A stretch of 64,000 bases of DNA from Hyphomicrobium sp. (lineage in GTDB: Bacteria > Pseudomonadota > Alphaproteobacteria > Rhizobiales > Hyphomicrobiaceae), in assembly GCA_002928735.1 (NCBI GenBank), contig PERL01000008.1:62001-126000 (forward strand). The letters are read 5' to 3'. Below, in pieces: positions 1 to 7,297 of the stretch (position 1 is its first letter; each line of letters begins with the position of its first letter). The translations under genes were made by a program, and so were the position numbers. Below the pieces are notes generated by a model. It was not told the origin of the DNA, made no database searches, and saw nothing but the letters and a program-made list of their open reading frames with translations.

Positions 1-285
1 CCGCCTCCCAAGACCACGACGGGGACCGCTCAATAACTGTTCGACTGTGCCGGTGGGGTTACATGCCGGACAACGCGCGACGGCCCATAAAAAGAGTTTG
101 TTCCCGCACTGAACACAGCCATGCCGGGACTCGTACAAGCTCCCGCGCAACGGTGCATGAGGAAGCTCGGACAAGGTGGGAATCTTTTCCGGAGCGCCAG
201 CGGCCGCGCGGCGGTGAGCATCTTCACGCTCAAGAGCGGCGGCCCAGTGGGCCTCATCTAAGCCCTGTTTGATCCGACTGGCCAT
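1..285 (-). CDS. Small zinc-ribbon protein, C-terminus cut by window edge
   Basis: An open frame of 95 codons starts at ATG 285 and runs off the left edge without a stop, so it is partial. It lies only 5 bases after the stop of the upstream gene, as the last visible member of the leftward operon. About residues 57-75 hold two cysteine pairs, CVQC and CPAC, about 14 residues apart, the layout of a zinc ribbon. The N-terminal half is charged and helical-looking (MASRIKQGLDEAHWAAALER). Such ribbons are common in small phage or plasmid proteins that bind DNA or RNA polymerase. The family is not recognised and no function is assigned. Frames inside it on either strand lack this motif and are shadows. 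Confidence 0.7.
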   Translation of the reverse strand, partial: MASRIKQGLDEAHWAAALEREDAHRRAAAGAPEKIPTLSELPHAPLRGSLYESRHGCVQCGNKLFLWAVARCPACNPTGTVEQLLSGPRRGLGRR

Positions 286-290
286 TGTGC

Positions 291-983
291 TCAGCCTTTC
301 GCCTTCAAGCGCGCCAACGTGAGTCGATCTTTCGGCGTAGCGCGTCCGATGGCGGCCGCGTGTTCAAGTGAGCCTTTCAACCGTTCCCGCTTGGCCTCGT
401 TCTGCGTTTCGTAACTCAAGCTATCGGCAAACGCGCGCGCCTTACGTGCACCGCCTTCCGGACCGGCCAACTCCCGCGCCGTGTCCGTCAACGCCTCGCC
501 CAGTGTCTTGACCTTGGCGGCCACGTGCTCAGCCTCGGCCGTGTCCGGTGCGACGCCTTCGATCAATTCGCCCCACGTCACCTGCAACGCCTTGGCCTTG
601 TCACGCACGACGGCCGAGCGCGCCCACCTTTCGTCCGGTGTGGCGTTGTGAAGTGTCCGGATCGCGGCCAATCTTTCAACGGGAGTCAGCGGCGGGAGTT
701 TCTGACGTGCACGCAACGCGGACTCGGCCGCAAATACTTCGTCCGGTGTGGGCGGCGGCGCACACAAGTCCGGAGACGCGCGCTGCAGATTGTTGAGGTC
801 CGAGTCGATCAAGTCCGGATTGCGGACCATCGCCACCCAGTCCGGCTCAACCAACCACTTGTCCTCTAACTTATCGATGAGGCGGCGGACCATCTCAGCC
901 ACTTGGCGTTCACTCAGGCCGGGAAATTTCGCGGCGATTGCAGCGCGATAGTTTTTGATCGCTTCGGCTTCATTGGTACGCAT
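291..983 (-). CDS. Hypothetical element protein, 230 aa, charged and helical
   Basis: Start chosen at ATG 983 because GGAG lies 8 bases upstream; a GTG directly before it (986) is less likely. The protein is soluble-looking, rich in Ala, Glu, Arg and Lys, with no membrane segment and no cysteine cluster. The N-terminal third (LSERQVAEMVRRLIDKLED) and the C-terminal third (KRERLKGSLEHAAAIGR) look like amphipathic helices joined by a Pro-rich middle around residues 75-100. No family is recognised. It is separated by 189 bases of hairpin-rich DNA from the upstream 157-aa gene and is followed after 5 bases by the zinc-ribbon gene, so the latter two are probably cotranscribed. Confidence 0.7.
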   Translation of the reverse strand: MRTNEAEAIKNYRAAIAAKFPGLSERQVAEMVRRLIDKLEDKWLVEPDWVAMVRNPDLIDSDLNNLQRASPDLCAPPPTPDEVFAAESALRARQKLPPLTPVERLAAIRTLHNATPDERWARSAVVRDKAKALQVTWGELIEGVAPDTAEAEHVAAKVKTLGEALTDTARELAGPEGGARKARAFADSLSYETQNEAKRERLKGSLEHAAAIGRATPKDRLTLARLKAKG

Positions 984-986
984 CAC

Positions 987-1175
987 TGTGACTCCGTTTG
1001 TGAGGCTAACGCCCCGGCGATGCTATGCCAGACACCGCCGGGGCTACGTTCCCCGCGCGCTGAAGTATCGCGCGGGAAAATTCGAAAAGGGTGGCCCGGG
1101 ACCGCCATGACTGACAAAGCCCAGCCCCGGGCCTTTCCACACACGCGGGAGGTACACCGCGCGCGCGAACTTGAA
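987..1175 (-). other. Non-coding gap with three consecutive strong stem-loops
   Basis: Between two same-strand element genes there are three perfect inverted repeats in a row: 9-bp arms at 1011-1019/1036-1044, 8-bp arms at 1052-1059/1069-1076 and 8-bp arms at 1093-1100/1126-1133. All are GC-rich. No T-run follows any of them in the direction of transcription, so they are not ordinary intrinsic terminators. They could be a processed or structured leader for the 230-aa gene, a small RNA, or a cis site used in packaging or transfer. Function is inferred only from structure. Confidence 0.5.
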
Positions 1176-1649
1176 TCAATCGCCCTCGAATACTTTGACG
1201 CCACGACGGCGGAGGGCTAACACCTGACGCATTCCGTCCGCGCTTGCCCCGTACTCTTCGGCCAAGTGGCGACAACGGCGCACATCACCGAGTCCGGCGG
1301 CGCGCGCGGCCGTGTAGAATTCTTCACGGCTCGGAATCTTGTGTGACCATAAGACCGGATCGGACTCTTTGACCCGCGCCAAGGCAGCGGTGAGCACGTC
1401 AAGGGCCTCACTCGTTTTGTGTGCACGCATCAGTGCGCCAAGGGTCATCAGGTAGCCGCCGAAGGTTTCGGCGCGATACAAAAGCAGCGCGCGCACATCT
1501 TCAATGACGGGAGGGTGGCCGAGACGTTCAAGCGCGACGTTGCACAACTCGGACGCGGCCACAGTGCCGACGCGGAAAAGGTCCGCAGCATCAGCCCACA
1601 AATAGACGTCCGGCAAATTGAGGATGATGGGGGTGGGTGTGTGTGTCAT
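1176..1649 (-). CDS. Hypothetical element protein, 157 aa
   Basis: Start at ATG 1649 is supported by a GGAGGG-like site just upstream that lies inside the end of the preceding gene; the two genes are 4 bases apart and form an operon. The protein is soluble and mostly helical in appearance, with segments such as AADLFRVGTVAASELCN and HLAEEYGASADGMRQVLALR. The latter could be a helix-turn-helix-like element near the C-terminus (about residues 125-150), but the match is loose. No known family is recognised. It lies in the leftward operon of the element, and its context suggests regulation or an accessory role rather than replication. Confidence 0.65.
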   Translation of the reverse strand: MTHTPTPIILNLPDVYLWADAADLFRVGTVAASELCNVALERLGHPPVIEDVRALLLYRAETFGGYLMTLGALMRAHKTSEALDVLTAALARVKESDPVLWSHKIPSREEFYTAARAAGLGDVRRCRHLAEEYGASADGMRQVLALRRRGVKVFEGD

Positions 1650-1653
1650 GGGC

Positions 1654-1917
1654 TTAGCCCTCCCGCGCGGCTAGAAGTTGTTCAAGTGCAAGGGCCGCGA
1701 GATGGCACGGCCGGAGCGGCGGATTGAGTGAGAGGCCGTGAGCCACGACGCGCTTGTAGAGGTCCGGCGGCAACGGACACGCAAAAGACGGCCACCCTTT
1801 CACACCCGGCTTGCCTTTCCGGTGGCCGGGGGTGGGGGTGGCTTCCGGATTAGGACGACGCCGCGCACGGGCTACAGGGAGCGCGGCGGGAGGCTTGGGA
1901 CGGCGGGAACGTGGCAC
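1654..1917 (-). CDS. Small basic protein, possible ribbon-helix-helix regulator, 87 aa
   Basis: This is the first gene of the leftward operon. It starts at GTG 1917 with AGGAG 6 bases upstream. Residues 1-40 are Pro/Arg-rich and very basic (MPRSRRPKPPAALPVARARR). The C-terminal half (PLPPDLYKRVVAHGL, then LAALALEQLLA) has the strand-helix-helix pattern of ribbon-helix-helix proteins, though this is a judgement from pattern only. A perfect 8-bp inverted repeat lies 12 bases upstream of its start (1929-1953), in the right place for an autoregulated operator. A small DNA-binding protein controlling the switch between the two divergent operons is the favoured reading. Confidence 0.6.
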   Translation of the reverse strand: MPRSRRPKPPAALPVARARRRPNPEATPTPGHRKGKPGVKGWPSFACPLPPDLYKRVVAHGLSLNPPLRPCHLAALALEQLLAAREG

Positions 1918-1928
1918 GGGAGACTCCT

Positions 1929-1953
1929 GCTATCTAGACGCCGTTTAGATAGC
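1929..1953. promoter_or_regulatory. Operator-like inverted repeat in the divergent promoter gap
   Basis: GCTATCTA at 1929-1936 and TAGATAGC at 1946-1953 are perfect 8-bp arms 9 bases apart, centred about 24 bases upstream of the leftward 87-aa gene. The whole gap 1918-2282 separates two divergent element operons and is locally AT-rich around 1975-2025, where a shorter inverted repeat GTAAA/TTTAC (1988-1992/1999-2003) also lies. No other gene was seen in the gap. The arrangement suits a lysis-lysogeny type or copy-control switch; the bound protein is unknown. Confidence 0.5.
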
Positions 1954-2282
1954 GTCACGGGATGGCCTAGCAGCTTTTGTCTCAAATGTAAACACTCATT
2001 TACGACTTCTTAACGATTTTTCTTGCGGCGGGGCCTCGGCTGTGCTACCGGGTGGGGCTTGAGCACGCCGAACCGGGAGACGGCCGAGCAGTACTAGCCT
2101 ACTCTTCGCGCGGATTCCCATGCCGCGCCGCCACAGGCCGCGCCTGAGTCTCATTCCTGAATTGAAGGTCCCACCGGACCACCGCGCCACGTCGTGCCCA
2201 CGCACGAACGGCCCCGCGTTGGTCCTATCCGTGAGCAGCGGAGAGGCGCGGGGCCGTGTGTGGAGTGAGGCGCGACTATACC

Positions 2283-3587
2283 ATGACCCCCGACTATTTC
2301 AACAGTGTTGAACAAAGCCCGGTGCACTTCGCGACAGTCCCGTGCACGACGGGTCCAAACTCGTTTGACGTCCGCAACCACGTTTTGACGGTGGCCGAAT
2401 TCCGCGCGTGGTTGGGCGACGGATTCAACCGGCCGCCCCTTGTGGACAAGAAACACGGCCCCGCCTTCCTGGCGACGCACACCGCGCGGCCCGTCGTGCA
2501 TGGCAAGCCCGCGCCGTTCTTTAGTGCGCCGATCCTCACACCCGGGAGTCGCACGGACGCGGACGCCGTGGCCATGAGCATGCTTGTGCATGACATTGAC
2601 ACCCACGCCACCGACTCCGAAGTTGACGCGCACGTGGCGGCCACCGGCCGCGCCGCCATCCGTTACCGTTCCTTTTCCAGTGGAAAGACACAGAGCACAG
2701 TTGCCGCCAGTGTCGCGGACAATGCCGGGAATCCCGCCGACGCCGTGCGCGCGCACCTCGAATCGTTGGGAGTCGACTCTCGCATCTTGGACTCAATTCA
2801 CGACGTCCGCCGCGTGGTCAGTACGAAACGAGTCGGTGGCAAGCCATTGGCACATGCGGAATGGAAGTTTTCGCATGGCCCGTGGTTGAAACATCGCGTT
2901 GTGTGGCCCGCTGCCGAATTGTGGCCCCTCGACACGCCGGAGAAGCATGCGGAATGGCGCGCACTCTATCTCGGCTCGGCCGCGTGGTTGGGCTTGTCGA
3001 TTGACGAAAAGACAAAGAACCCTGCGCGTATTTTCTACTGTCCCGCCGTCCGTGCCGGGGCTACGCGCGACGATTACACGGTCCGTCACTTTTATGGCCC
3101 GTTGCTGCAGTGGAGTGAGATTCCGCGCGTTGAGATTGTTGAGACGATCAAGCGCACGACTGGCACACGTCGCAAGCGCACACCGACAAGAGCGACACAC
3201 GGCGACGCCGAAGGCGGAGACGTGGGGAGCGGCTACACGTGGCAGACTCCGGGCCTGCACAAGTGGGCGAAACACGCGCGCCGCTTCGACTTCCGCGCCT
3301 TTTGTACGGCGTACAAGGTGCCCGGGTATCGCCTGACCCGTGACGGTAAGGCGTCGATTCCGTGTCCACTCGCACACGAACACTCGGACGGCGGCGCGGT
3401 GGACTCCGGCGGCTTTTGGTTGCGCAACGCCACGGACGAGTCGGGATGGTTCTGCGCCTGTAGTCATAGCAGCGGACCGAACCATCGTGAAGGTGCGCAA
3501 GATCGTTTGAAGTTTCTCGACGCCTTGTGCGTTGAGTTAGGGATTGCCGATACCCGGAGTCTGAATCGGTTTGTAGATAAGGAGTGA
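2283..3587 (+). CDS. Primase-polymerase-like replication protein with C-terminal zinc finger
   Basis: 434 aa from ATG 2283 (GAGG 12 bases upstream; the GTG at 2256 is less likely). Residues 101-108 read MLVHDIDT, the hydrophobic-D-x-D metal motif of archaeo-eukaryotic-type primases (AEP/PrimPol). HRVVWPA (about 204-210) and NPARIFYCP (about 246-254) match conserved strands of phage and plasmid members of that group. Between the first motif block and HRVVWPA is a segment of about 65 residues that is longer than I expect. At the C-terminus CPLAHEH (about 361-367) and CACSH (391-395) form a likely zinc finger, as in replicative primases that recognise template. It is followed by a small gene and a VapE-type helicase, the usual replication pair of satellites. 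It should prime or initiate element DNA synthesis. The third AEP motif is not clearly seen. Confidence 0.65.
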   Translation: MTPDYFNSVEQSPVHFATVPCTTGPNSFDVRNHVLTVAEFRAWLGDGFNRPPLVDKKHGPAFLATHTARPVVHGKPAPFFSAPILTPGSRTDADAVAMSMLVHDIDTHATDSEVDAHVAATGRAAIRYRSFSSGKTQSTVAASVADNAGNPADAVRAHLESLGVDSRILDSIHDVRRVVSTKRVGGKPLAHAEWKFSHGPWLKHRVVWPAAELWPLDTPEKHAEWRALYLGSAAWLGLSIDEKTKNPARIFYCPAVRAGATRDDYTVRHFYGPLLQWSEIPRVEIVETIKRTTGTRRKRTPTRATHGDAEGGDVGSGYTWQTPGLHKWAKHARRFDFRAFCTAYKVPGYRLTRDGKASIPCPLAHEHSDGGAVDSGGFWLRNATDESGWFCACSHSSGPNHREGAQDRLKFLDALCVELGIADTRSLNRFVDKE

Positions 3588-3592
3588 GTAAC

Positions 3593-3937
3593 ATGCGTGA
3601 GCCTGCAGAGCTTAATTTCGAGCGCGATCATCCGGACTATATCGCGGCGGATGATGAGAAAGTGATCTACTACTTTGAATCCTTGACGCTCTTAGATGAC
3701 GCGCGCCACAGGTTGGCACGGGTAGAGGCGTTGTGCGATTGGATGCGTGCACCGGATGACGTGCGCGCGGCGCTCGTCGTGCTGTATGAGTGCACGCCCG
3801 ATGATGTTGCAGCGGCGGAACAGTGGGAGAAAGCCGAAAGCGCGCGGCGCGCGACTTGGCGCGGTCAGACGTGGCTTGCCACCGCTAAACGTGTCGTGGC
3901 CGCGCGGTACGCCGAACTTAACAAGGAGTCCGTGTAA
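3593..3937 (+). CDS. Small acidic protein between primase and helicase, 114 aa
   Basis: ATG 3593 is chosen because AAGGAG lies 8 bases upstream, overlapping the stop of the primase gene; an earlier in-frame GTG at 3584 would lose this spacing. Its stop TAA shares one base with the ATG of the helicase gene (TAATG), so translation is probably coupled. The protein is acidic at the N-terminus (NFERDHPDYIAADDEKV) and helical further on (DDARHRLARVEALCDWM; WEKAESARRATWRGQTW). No family is recognised. Its position between primase and helicase suggests a loader, adaptor or replication accessory protein, but that is inference. Confidence 0.7.
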   Translation: MREPAELNFERDHPDYIAADDEKVIYYFESLTLLDDARHRLARVEALCDWMRAPDDVRAALVVLYECTPDDVAAAEQWEKAESARRATWRGQTWLATAKRVVAARYAELNKESV

Positions 3938-5568
3938 TGGATCGCACTAAGATTGACGACGCCGTGGCCAGTGTCACAGCCGAGACGTTGGCCGAAGTGT
4001 TGGACGCGCTCGCACGTTCGAAGGAATACACGGACGAAGAGGTGCGCGACACGCTGGCCAATGTTGCCGACAACGCGGGACTCGACGTTGACGACGTGCG
4101 GCGGCAGTATGAGCGGCACGCCGCGTGGAATGCGCCGCCCGCCTTCCAGCGTGTCGCCGGACCCGAGTCCGCTGTAAGGCCCACCGCGTATCACAATGTC
4201 TTGGAAGTGCTGCGCCTGTTACGGTGGACAATTGCCCGGGAAGGCTGGACTCGCCGCGTCATGATCGACAAGGCGGACGGGACCGGATGGCAGCCCCTTG
4301 TTCGTGCCGACGTCGTGAAGGCGTGCACCTACTTCGAAGAGGTCCCGCACTCAGCGTTTGAGCCGAGTGACCGCGCCGTTGATCGCGCGATTGAACACGC
4401 CGCCAATGAGAACGCCTTCGATGTGTGCCGCGACTACTTCGAAAAGCGGTTGCCGGAGTGGGACAAGACCGAGCGCGCCGCGACGTTCTTTGAACGTCAC
4501 TTAGGCGTTGAGGGGACCGACCTGAATCGGGAATTCGCCAAGCGTTGGCTTCTCGGAGTCGTATGGCGCGGACTGGGGAACGGCGTGAAGTTTGACACGG
4601 CCTTAGTGCCGGAGGGTGCACAGGGACTCGGAAAGAGCACAGCACTGGCGGCGCTGTGTCCGTTTCCGTCGTGGTTCTGTGATTCCGTCTCAGCCAAAGA
4701 CGACGGGAAAGTAGTCATGGAAAAGACGGCCGGAAAACTCATTGTGGAGATTCCTGAGTTCCAGGGTGCGCGCTACGCCGATCTTGAAGCGTTCAAGGCC
4801 GTGTTGAGCACGTCCGTGGATCGCGCGCGCTTGGCCTATGCACGGGAGGCGGTGGACATTCCGCGCCGTTTCGTCGTGGCGATCACCACGAACCGGGACG
4901 GCTATTTGCAGGATACCACCGGCAACCGCCGATATTGGCCGTTGAGGTGCACGCGCCACGCCGATCTTGACGCCGTGCGGGAGGAAGTCCCCCAGATTTG
5001 GTCCGAGGTTATGACGTGGTACCGCGCGAACGAACGGCCGGAACTTCCGAAAGAGTTCTGGGAGGCGGCGGCGGCCGTCACAGCGGCACGCGTTCGTGAA
5101 GGTGAGTTCGACTCCATCCTCGAACCGTTCCGGCTTGTGGCGGGACAGGTCCGGCCGCATGACGTTTACGTCGCGTTGGGCGTTGAGGGTGCGCGCGGTT
5201 CCCAGACCATCAAGACTAAGGTGGCCGAATCGTTGGCCGCGTTGGGGTGGGTGCGGAACGCCAGCACGGGAGACGGCGCGCGGTTCCGGCGCATCCCGCC
5301 GGGATGGGTGGAAACAGGTAAGGCTGGCACCTTCCGGACGCCGAACGATGAGATTCGCAACCTCCCCTATATCGAAGTGGACACCGCCGGGGCGGGGCGG
5401 ATCAAGGCCGCGCCGGGACCGCTCGAACCGTGGGGACGCCTCACGGCGGACGGTTTGAATGACGTCAAGCCCTATCCCGTGAGTGGGGGAGGTACAGGGG
5501 CTAGGGGGGCAAAAGAGGCTCGCAAGGGCCTCTTGAGGCTTGCCGAAGAGGGTGAGGCGGCTGAATAG
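3937..5568 (+). CDS. VapE/VirE-type P-loop helicase of the element
   Basis: 543 aa. About residues 200-340 carry the virulence-associated E (VirE) P-loop core: Walker A EGAQGLGKST (226-235), Walker B KLIVEIPE (267-274), a sensor ITTN (316-319) and TGNRRYW (328-334) with candidate arginine finger. The N-terminal 180 residues are helical and probably mediate assembly or primase contact. The C-terminal 200 residues are less conserved, with a Gly-rich end. Proteins of this family sit beside primases in phages, P4-like satellites and PICIs, and are thought to act as replicative superfamily 3-like or AAA+ helicases. The start is ATG 3937, preceded by AAGGAG and overlapping the previous stop. The gene ends directly before the repeat-rich candidate origin. 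Confidence 0.85.
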   Translation: MDRTKIDDAVASVTAETLAEVLDALARSKEYTDEEVRDTLANVADNAGLDVDDVRRQYERHAAWNAPPAFQRVAGPESAVRPTAYHNVLEVLRLLRWTIAREGWTRRVMIDKADGTGWQPLVRADVVKACTYFEEVPHSAFEPSDRAVDRAIEHAANENAFDVCRDYFEKRLPEWDKTERAATFFERHLGVEGTDLNREFAKRWLLGVVWRGLGNGVKFDTALVPEGAQGLGKSTALAALCPFPSWFCDSVSAKDDGKVVMEKTAGKLIVEIPEFQGARYADLEAFKAVLSTSVDRARLAYAREAVDIPRRFVVAITTNRDGYLQDTTGNRRYWPLRCTRHADLDAVREEVPQIWSEVMTWYRANERPELPKEFWEAAAAVTAARVREGEFDSILEPFRLVAGQVRPHDVYVALGVEGARGSQTIKTKVAESLAALGWVRNASTGDGARFRRIPPGWVETGKAGTFRTPNDEIRNLPYIEVDTAGAGRIKAAPGPLEPWGRLTADGLNDVKPYPVSGGGTGARGAKEARKGLLRLAEEGEAAE

Positions 5569-5585
5569 CCCCCGCCCAACCGCCT

Positions 5586-5810
5586 GAGGGGGGGCTAGGC
5601 GGGGGGCTAGGGGGGGGGGCTAATTTCGGGCTAGGGTGTTGATATATATAGGACTCTTATACTAGCCCCCTAGCCCCCCACCTATATATAGAAGATAATT
5701 ACCTCGTGACAAAAGACCCCCCCGCGAGGGAGAGAAGCGCGCGTGAGAAAGTCTTGGAACAGGGTGCGGGGGCTGGGGGCTAGTATTTCTGCAGTGTAGA
5801 AATACTAGGG
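5586..5810. other. Candidate replication origin: iterons, AT-rich inverted repeat, hairpin
   Basis: Directly after the helicase gene the motif GGGGCTAG or a one-base variant occurs on the plus strand at 5591-5598, 5603-5610, 5616-5623 and 5627-5634. It occurs inverted (CTAGCCCC) at 5662-5669 and 5670-5677, and directly again at about 5776-5783. Between the two orientations is a perfect inverted repeat TATATATAGG (5643-5652) / CCTATATATA (5681-5690). A hairpin follows at 5780-5808. Short repeated binding motifs beside an AT-rich, easily melted stretch, next to the replication genes, are the usual design of phage-satellite and plasmid origins. The G-runs could also form a quadruplex. No start-site or binding data can be derived here. 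Confidence 0.5.
5780..5808. repeat. Perfect 11-bp hairpin
   Basis: CTAGTATTTCT (5780-5790) and AGAAATACTAG (5798-5808) are exact inverted arms around a 7-base loop. There is no T-run after either arm, so it is not a normal intrinsic terminator. It shares its outer CTAG with the iterons nearby and may be part of the origin or a nicking or termination structure. Confidence 0.7.
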
Positions 5811-6534
5811 CGCCCAAGCGAATCTCGCTGCTAATTTGGAATGACTCTAAACTAGACCGGCCGCACCCACCGACCTCGAACCCGCCAACCCTCAGCACAC
5901 CCCGCAACCTGTGCGCCAACCCCACCCAGTCCCATAGGCAACCCGGATGTTATCCGGCCACCCTCGTCACCCACAGCCACCCGGCCGCGCTACGTGCTCG
6001 AATAGCCCACACGCCACCCCACACCCGGCCCTGTGCTCGATTAGCCCCCCATTCCCACACCCGCCCCCCACGCCTCGACAAGCGGCCCCACCGCCGCCCT
6101 GTGCTCGCCTCCGGCTCGCACACGGCGGCTACAGCCACACGCCACTCACAAACGCCAGCCACAAGCCCCACACGCACGCCCACAGGCCCGCCCCACACCC
6201 GGCCGCCACCCACACCCCCGCCACAGCCTCACACGCCACTAGGCGAGGCCCTGGGGAGCGAAGCGACACAGGCCGAGCGCTGCACACCGGACCACCGCGC
6301 CAAGCCCTCACCACGCGCGCCACAGGCCCGCACGAACCCCGGCCGCACCACTGGCACCGGCCAACTTCGAATCGGCCGCCAGCGGCCCGGAAAAACGGCC
6401 CCACCCCGATTCTAGAACCCGATCCCAGAACCGCCCCGGAAAATTTAGAACCGGCGGCCCTCTTATAGTGCGCCGAAGGCCCGCCACGCCGCGCGCCGCG
6501 CGCCTCGGCCGCCGCGTGTCCCAAAACGGGACGG

Positions 6535-6603
6535 TCGATAGGACGTGCCCGGACGGTCGTGGGTGCAACCCTCGATAGGACGTGCGCGGACGGTTGCACC
6601 CAC
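6535..6603. repeat. 23-bp direct repeat interlocked with a 12-bp inverted repeat
   Basis: The unit beginning TCGATAGGACGTGC and ending GGACGGT occurs at 6535-6557 and 6572-6594 with a single mismatch and a 37-base period. Overlapping it, GTGGGTGCAACC (6559-6570) and GGTTGCACCCAC (6592-6603) form exact inverted arms. This nested layout looks like a multi-site binding region for an element protein rather than chance, but no partner is known. Confidence 0.6.
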
Positions 6604-6765
6604 CACCGCCGCCCGATGCGGCGTGCACGCACGGTCGCACCCGCAACCCGACTCCCGCGTGGGCACAGCAACCCGACCACGCCGCCCCGCGCGCACCTGT
6701 GATCTATATGTGATCGAAGGAAAGGCCGAGAATCCGGGCTTTTCAGCCACTCCCCCAGGCCGAGC

Positions 6766-6784
6766 GTGTACCGACGTGTACCGA
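6766..6784. promoter_or_regulatory. Paired GTGTACCGA sites, possible integrase arm-type sites
   Basis: GTGTACCGA occurs at 6766-6774 and again at 6776-6784. The exact reverse complement TCGGTACAC occurs twice at 8582-8612, on the other side of the integrase gene. I found no other copies in the window by eye. Paired short motifs in opposite orientation on two sides of int resemble the arm-type sites bound by the N-terminal domain of lambda-type integrases, although the pair here is far (1.8 kb) from the presumed core. Confidence 0.4.
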
Positions 6785-6816
6785 ACCACCTACTGCACAG
6801 TGGACAGATCACATCC

Positions 6817-6833
6817 TGTTACACGCTGTAACA
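6817..6833. promoter_or_regulatory. Operator-like palindrome TGTTACA-CGC-TGTAACA
   Basis: A perfect 7-bp inverted repeat with a 3-base centre, in a locally AT-rich stretch (6800-6870). It resembles a dimeric repressor operator. No gene starts immediately on either side except a doubtful 22-codon frame at 6865, so the controlled promoter is not identified. Confidence 0.4.
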
Positions 6834-7234
6834 ATCATCACGCGCGATTCGCATAAGAGGTATTATGGAAAGGTTCTGTGTCCGTTCTCGCCATCCCACA
6901 CCCTCCCACACCCCTCGGACAGACCTAAAGTAGTAAGACGAACAAGCGAATCGCGTTTCAGTCGTGAAACGAGAAAGCCACAGGCCGAGCGCGCGACTGT
7001 GACGCGCGCGCTACGATTCGGGGCTTGTGGCCCGTGTTGAGCATGCACGCCCACACCACGCCAGCCGCGCGCCGCGCTCGGCCGAGCCGCGCCGGGGCTC
7101 GTGTAGCTTGTGCAATTCGAGCCGCCGACCCCCCAGGGGACCCAAAGCCGGGTACGGACTATCCGCCCCCGGAGGCGTGCTAAGTGTCTCGCGTAGATTC
7201 GGCATTGAACCACGCCGCCCCGGCCCCCACCCCC

Positions 7235-7270
7235 AAAAAGAAAGAGGCGCGGCCACCGGTGCCACGCCTC
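7235..7270 (-). terminator. Intrinsic terminator of the integrase gene
   Basis: On the minus strand a 10-bp stem (GAGGCGTGGC at 7270-7261 with GCCGCGCCTC at 7253-7244, one G-U pair) with a 7-base loop is followed by TTTCTTTTT. It lies 28 bases after the integrase stop. Confidence 0.85.
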
Positions 7271-7297
7271 CCACACACACGCCTCAGGCCGTGGGCC

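Larger units (their letters stand above)
5811..7234. other. Long non-coding tract, strongly C/A-rich on the plus strand, with short repeats
   Basis: About 1.4 kb with no credible gene: frames on both strands are low-complexity Pro/His/Thr or Gly/Arg/Trp strings without start context. From about 5870 to 6480 the plus strand is dominated by C and A with few T, an unusual strand bias. Short repeats are scattered through it. A 15-base unit ending TAGCCC occurs at 5994-6008 and 6033-6047 with one mismatch. CAGGCCGAGCG occurs three times, at 6269-6279, 6756-6766 and 6981-6991. A 22-codon frame at 6865-6933 follows a fair ribosome site but has no other support. The tract may hold replication, packaging or regulatory sites. 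Confidence 0.55.

Noticed and set aside
6129-6812. 227-codon minus-strand frame in the element's non-coding tract
   Set aside because: Low-complexity Gly/Arg/Trp/Val product produced by base bias, no ribosome site, and it crosses the repeats at 6535-6603.
6865-6933. 22-codon ORF after AAGAGG
   Set aside because: The ribosome site is fair but the peptide is short, with no conserved feature; kept only as a remark in the tract description.
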